Positions 60,581-64,000 of a stretch of 64,000 nucleotides of DNA are shown piece by piece. The DNA comes from Sympetrum striolatum (lineage: Eukaryota > Arthropoda > Insecta > Odonata > Libellulidae), in assembly GCA_947579665.1 (NCBI GenBank), contig OX388349.1, forward strand, positions 68,266,841 to 68,330,840. The letters run 5' to 3'. A model generated the notes under the pieces. The model saw nothing but the letters and a program-made list of their open reading frames with translations, did no database searches and was not told the DNA's origin. The position numbers were made by a program, and so were the translations under genes. The number at the start of each line of letters is the position of its first letter. Within the stretch, counting starts at the first letter, position 1.

Positions 60581-61080
60581 CCGTACAATTCCGCGCGCGT
60601 GGGAAAATTAAACCCTGAACTTCAGTTGGCCTTTTGTGAAGTTAGAAATTGAATTAAAGTGGTCCGCGAATTTCATTACCTTCTTAGTCCACCAACTTGA
60701 AATATGTATTCCATATCTCTGCCGGAATCGTCATCGTTCAATCCTTTGTAACGTAATCACGCGTAAGAAACTCACGCATGAGTTATCAACGAGGTTATTA
60801 ATACGAGTTTTCCCGAGAAATGGACAATTCTACGACCCGGAGAACCAGAGAACTTGATTCGCATCCCTAAAGTTCAAATATCACTTTTTGACTCCCTTTA
60901 ATTAATCGCATGCTTTTGTGGCTCTTATTTTTGACTCGGACGAGCCATCGCTCAAAGGAAGCAATTTTACGCCGGAGCGAAAGAATTTGAAAAATATTTG
61001 AGTTTGTGGAGCTTCTCAAAAGAGCAAATGAAAAGAGGAATTCGCTGAGAGATTGCGGTTGCTACAAGGCTCAGTCGATC
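60580..61080. other. GC-richer CpG-containing island
   Basis: CpG-bearing stretch (CCGCGCGCGTGGG near 60590). A 73-codon plus frame at 60636-60857 has no known domain. Confidence 0.4.
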
Positions 61081-62040
61081 GGTTAATTTCTCATGTTACA
61101 TTAATACTTCAACAGAAACCCCAGTGACTACTTTCAGGCGATTCATCATGTAAGTCTCTAGCAAATACCTATTTAATTTCAAGCGCTTCGGCAACGGTAA
61201 CGTATGAAGGCCTATGAAGGAGATCAAATAATTTATGAAAGACTCGCCGATAAGGTTGATTAAAAACAAAACTGAATGCTATAATGCATGATGTTAATTA
61301 ATTCAGAGCCCCAATTTTAACTGAATTTCAATAAAATATTTCGGATGTCTAAGATATAAATTTATGGCGACGGATGTTTAGGAATAGTTCTGAGAGGTCT
61401 TATGCAATACATAAGGAGTAAATACATGTGAAATGATTTATGCTAACGGTGACGCCAACAATTTAGAAATCAGAGTAAGTATGTCTGTTGAATTACTTTA
61501 TACTTAACATCCAAATAACAAAAAATAGAAATGAAACTAACAATTAAAATATATTATTATTTAACTTTATAAGTTAGGAGGTGGACAAGAGAAGGTAATT
61601 TTAAGGAAGAAAAACTAAAAACGAAGTGAAAAAGTAGAAACTTCAATTTTACCATAACTTAATAAAATTAAACTAAATACATTAATATTAAGAATAAGGA
61701 AACATTTAAACAATGTAAATCTTACATCGATATTTTAATCTGATGAGATATATATCATTTACATCATCAGATATTTTTTATATTTTCCCAAAGTGCTTCA
61801 AAATGCTTAAGTAATATAATTTAATTTTAAATTAATTTAATTTAATATTAATTATTTAATGACGCTTGGATACAATATTTAAATTTTATTCAAGAATGTA
61901 AAAATAAAATTTAATTTGGTATTTTAAGTTTATTTCGGAACTCTTTTATGAATGGTTTGACTTCGATATTATTCATTAAAATTTCGAAATTCAGAGAAAA
62001 ACACAGGATATAAAAAACTATTTTAGGATACGAAATTTCC
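61081..62040. other. AT-rich non-coding DNA
   Basis: Very AT-rich around 61800-61920 with many TTTAAT/ATTAAA runs. No gene or repeat recognised. Confidence 0.5.
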
Positions 62041-62581
62041 ATTTTCATGTATCGTAATGATGCAGACTCACGTTTGTCTAATTCCGTATTGTACGTATTG
62101 TATAGCTATCATTCGGGGTTTTTTTTTCTTCCGTGGAACAAAGAATTGATCACGACTGGAAAATGCATCCCGGATAACATTCGCACTCTTACAGGAGACG
62201 AAATAAATCCGGAGAGCACACCGGCTACAGTTCAGCGACCCGTCACAAATTCCCGCGCTGGGAAATCCCTCCTTAAATGATAAATAAAAATAAAACACGA
62301 GACGCATCGATTAACGATCCCGTAAATCGGAATTTAAACCCCGCAATATATAGTTTAAAAGATATACGGCGGGGAAGGAGAAAAAAATCCCCATTCCAGC
62401 ATGCCGAATCGACACATCTTGCTACCTTCGGGAATTCCTTTCTCCCACATTTCCACCTAGCGCACCCTATCCTTTCCGAACCAATATCCATACCCCCACC
62501 TCATTCCAACCGGAAAATCCACACAAAATAAGAACCCACCCCCCTTGAGTTCCATAAACGCTTAGCGATCATCCGTGTCAC

Positions 62582-62604
62582 GCGGGGAGCCCCGTCGACC
62601 CCGC
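62582..62604. repeat. GC hairpin in CpG island
   Basis: GCGGGG (62582-62587) pairs with CCCCGC (62599-62604) around an 11-base loop. Further GGGG/CCCC stretches alongside offer alternative folds. Confidence 0.55.
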
Positions 62605-63283
62605 AGGGGCCCGCTAAATTGTACACCCGGAAGATTCGCACTTCTCTAGGGGTCTAAAGGCTTGGCGGGGATGGCCCGGGGAAGAGGAAAGGGGTGCCGA
62701 GGTACGTGAGAAGAATCTCGCTGCGTGTAAAATGGAACGTTTTTCTGGAAGGATCCCCCACTTCGCTGCAGGTACGGATGAGATTTTCATCAAGGTCGTG
62801 AGAGCGTAAAGCGTGTTTTAGGGCCGTCGCCCGGGGGTGAGGGAGATATGGCGGAAGAGATTATAAGGCGATCAGGAATGTCGTGTTTCCTCTCTCTCGG
62901 AGATCGGAAATATGAATGCGGATATCGATATCCCATCCTCCCCGTGTTTCCGCCCGGGTTTTTATTCCTCGGAGCATCTTCCAGCTTCTTTCCGTTAAGG
63001 GCTTTTTCTTCCGTTCGGATTCCTTTCGCACGCTTTGCGCTCGGCGCCGTGAGATGGAGCGTTCTTGGGAATTTTCTGATCAATGGTTTATGACCGTGAA
63101 ATTGGTGGGATAAAGATTTATGACGCCGGCAACGGAGGGAGGAATTTTTCCTTTATCGGGGCCGTGAGAAGGGATTCCCCCTTTGCAGGTTAATTCTAGC
63201 ATGTATTTAATTTTGATTCCGCTTCCCTTTTTTCCCTTTGCGTTGCAGACCCGATTAGGGATTTATTGGATCGAGTGCAGCGA

Positions 63284-63322
63284 CCAATTAATTACGCCGC
63301 GAGCCGGGCGTTCGTTAATTGG
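63284..63322. promoter_or_regulatory. Paired inverted TAATTA-type sites
   Basis: CCAATTAA (63284-63291) and TTAATTGG (63315-63322) are exact inverted repeats. Inside them ACGC (63294) and GCGT (63308) are also inverted, around a CpG-rich core. Two homeodomain-type cores facing each other across about 23 bp suggests a cooperative binding site in the CpG island. No target gene is visible. Confidence 0.35.
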
Positions 63323-63420
63323 AGAATCGCTCCAAGATGCTCGACATTATCGCTTAATGGTGGCGATTAATGCGACAAAAATGGTCGGAGTGAGAATCGA
63401 CGCATGATCAGTCGTTATCA

Positions 63421-64000
63421 AGTGTTTAGCATGTACGGCATGAATATTAAAAAATATGGCGAGTTTAAACCTAGCAATTTCACATTCAATTTCCCCAAGG
63501 ATACATATACATTGTGATTGTTGAATGGTATGAAAAAAGATAAACGATAGTATTTAAAGGTTTACCTGCTATTTTAATCAGATTTTTAAATACAAACAAG
63601 AGGCCTAAAGAAAATCCAACAATGAATTACATAATTAACAGTACCTCTACTGCCTAGCAAACATACCCAAACTTAATAATTACGTTGTAGGACATCTACT
63701 CTTAATAAATCAAGTGTATAGTTTTATTTCCACGGAGATTCAGTATATTGTCAAGGATGGAAAAACAAAAGATTAAAATAGGTTTACATGCCAAAGTTTG
63801 TACTGGTTGATGATGTTAACTTCAGCGCAGCGTAATTAAAAGCATATATAGATTGTCCCTGATGAACATAATTGTATTAAACGTTATGCATATCGTCACA
63901 AATATCGAAGAGATAGAATTTTTATGTTTAAAAGGAAAATATCGAAAGCCAAATTATTTTACTAAATTTAACAAGCACCACAAAAAAGAAATAGTACTCG
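63421..64000. other. AT-rich non-coding DNA to window end
   Basis: No gene or repeat recognised. Confidence 0.5.

Larger units (their letters stand above)
62040..63420. other. Largest CpG-rich island
   Basis: About 1.4 kb, the longest GC-rich block in the window, with CpG-dense parts at 62560-62700 and 62820-63060. The 62400-62560 part is pyrimidine-rich on the plus strand. Several frames are open on both strands (for example 62790-63113) but they overlap in different phases and carry no domains. CCCTTTGCGTTGCAG|ACC at 63234-63248 is a good 3' splice-site-like sequence; the frame after it is open for about 50 codons with no known family. The block resembles a promoter or enhancer CpG island. 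Confidence 0.5.

Noticed and set aside
1..64000. CRISPR arrays, bacterial operons, phage or rRNA genes
   Set aside because: No regularly spaced identical repeats, no Shine-Dalgarno-led gene series and no rRNA-like conserved stretches; the sequence is a eukaryotic non-coding region.

Overview
This is a 64 kb piece of an animal nuclear genome, most likely an arthropod. I found no intact protein-coding gene. The DNA is AT-rich. The longest stop-free frames are about 150 codons; nearly all are low-complexity or shadow frames. What can be read is the debris of several eukaryotic transposon classes: a Penelope-like retroelement, a pogo/Tigger-like DNA transposon remnant, hAT-type MITEs, Helitron-like repeats, a foldback MITE and tRNA-derived SINE pieces. 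That mix fits an insect or other arthropod, but no single feature fixes the species. No rRNA gene, complete tRNA gene, CRISPR array or bacterial-type operon is visible.

Layout. 1-7.9 kb: AT-rich DNA with a tRNA-like SINE head on the minus strand (2270-2342), a Helitron-like repeat (3300-4032) and two related hAT-type MITEs in opposite orientation (4608-4910 and 6080-6357). 7.9-31 kb: AT-rich DNA broken by GC-richer, CpG-containing and often purine-skewed islands, with a degenerate 16-bp tandem repeat (21569-21784) and one copy of an unrecognised dispersed repeat (23848-24160). 31.2-33.5 kb: the most informative locus. It is a DNA transposon with terminal inverted repeats, several internal copies of its terminal motif and a frameshifted PHD-finger tail of a pogo-like transposase. 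It is interrupted by a 5'-truncated Penelope-like element carrying a GIY-YIG endonuclease and a hammerhead-ribozyme-like motif. 34-38.3 kb: a 76-bp TA microsatellite, then a second element with 29-bp inverted repeats and iterated internal motifs (37004-38270). 38-52 kb: a 200-bp foldback MITE (44139-44342), a second and longer Helitron-like copy (48839-50058) and the second copy of the unknown dispersed repeat (51340-51655). 52-64 kb: more islands, ending in the largest (62.0-63.4 kb), which holds paired inverted TAATTA sites.

How the parts relate. The transposon remnants are independent insertions of different ages; the Penelope fragment is younger than the element it interrupts. The GC-richer islands (about 23) are not explained by recognisable transposons. 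They could be regulatory DNA of a neighbouring gene, or fossils of a repeat too diverged to see by eye. I regard them, the two elements with iterated terminal motifs and the 16-bp repeat as the parts least explained by known families.

All coordinates of transposon ends were found by eye from inverted or direct repeats and may be off by a few bases. Family names are by terminal sequence, motif or target-site type, not by database search.
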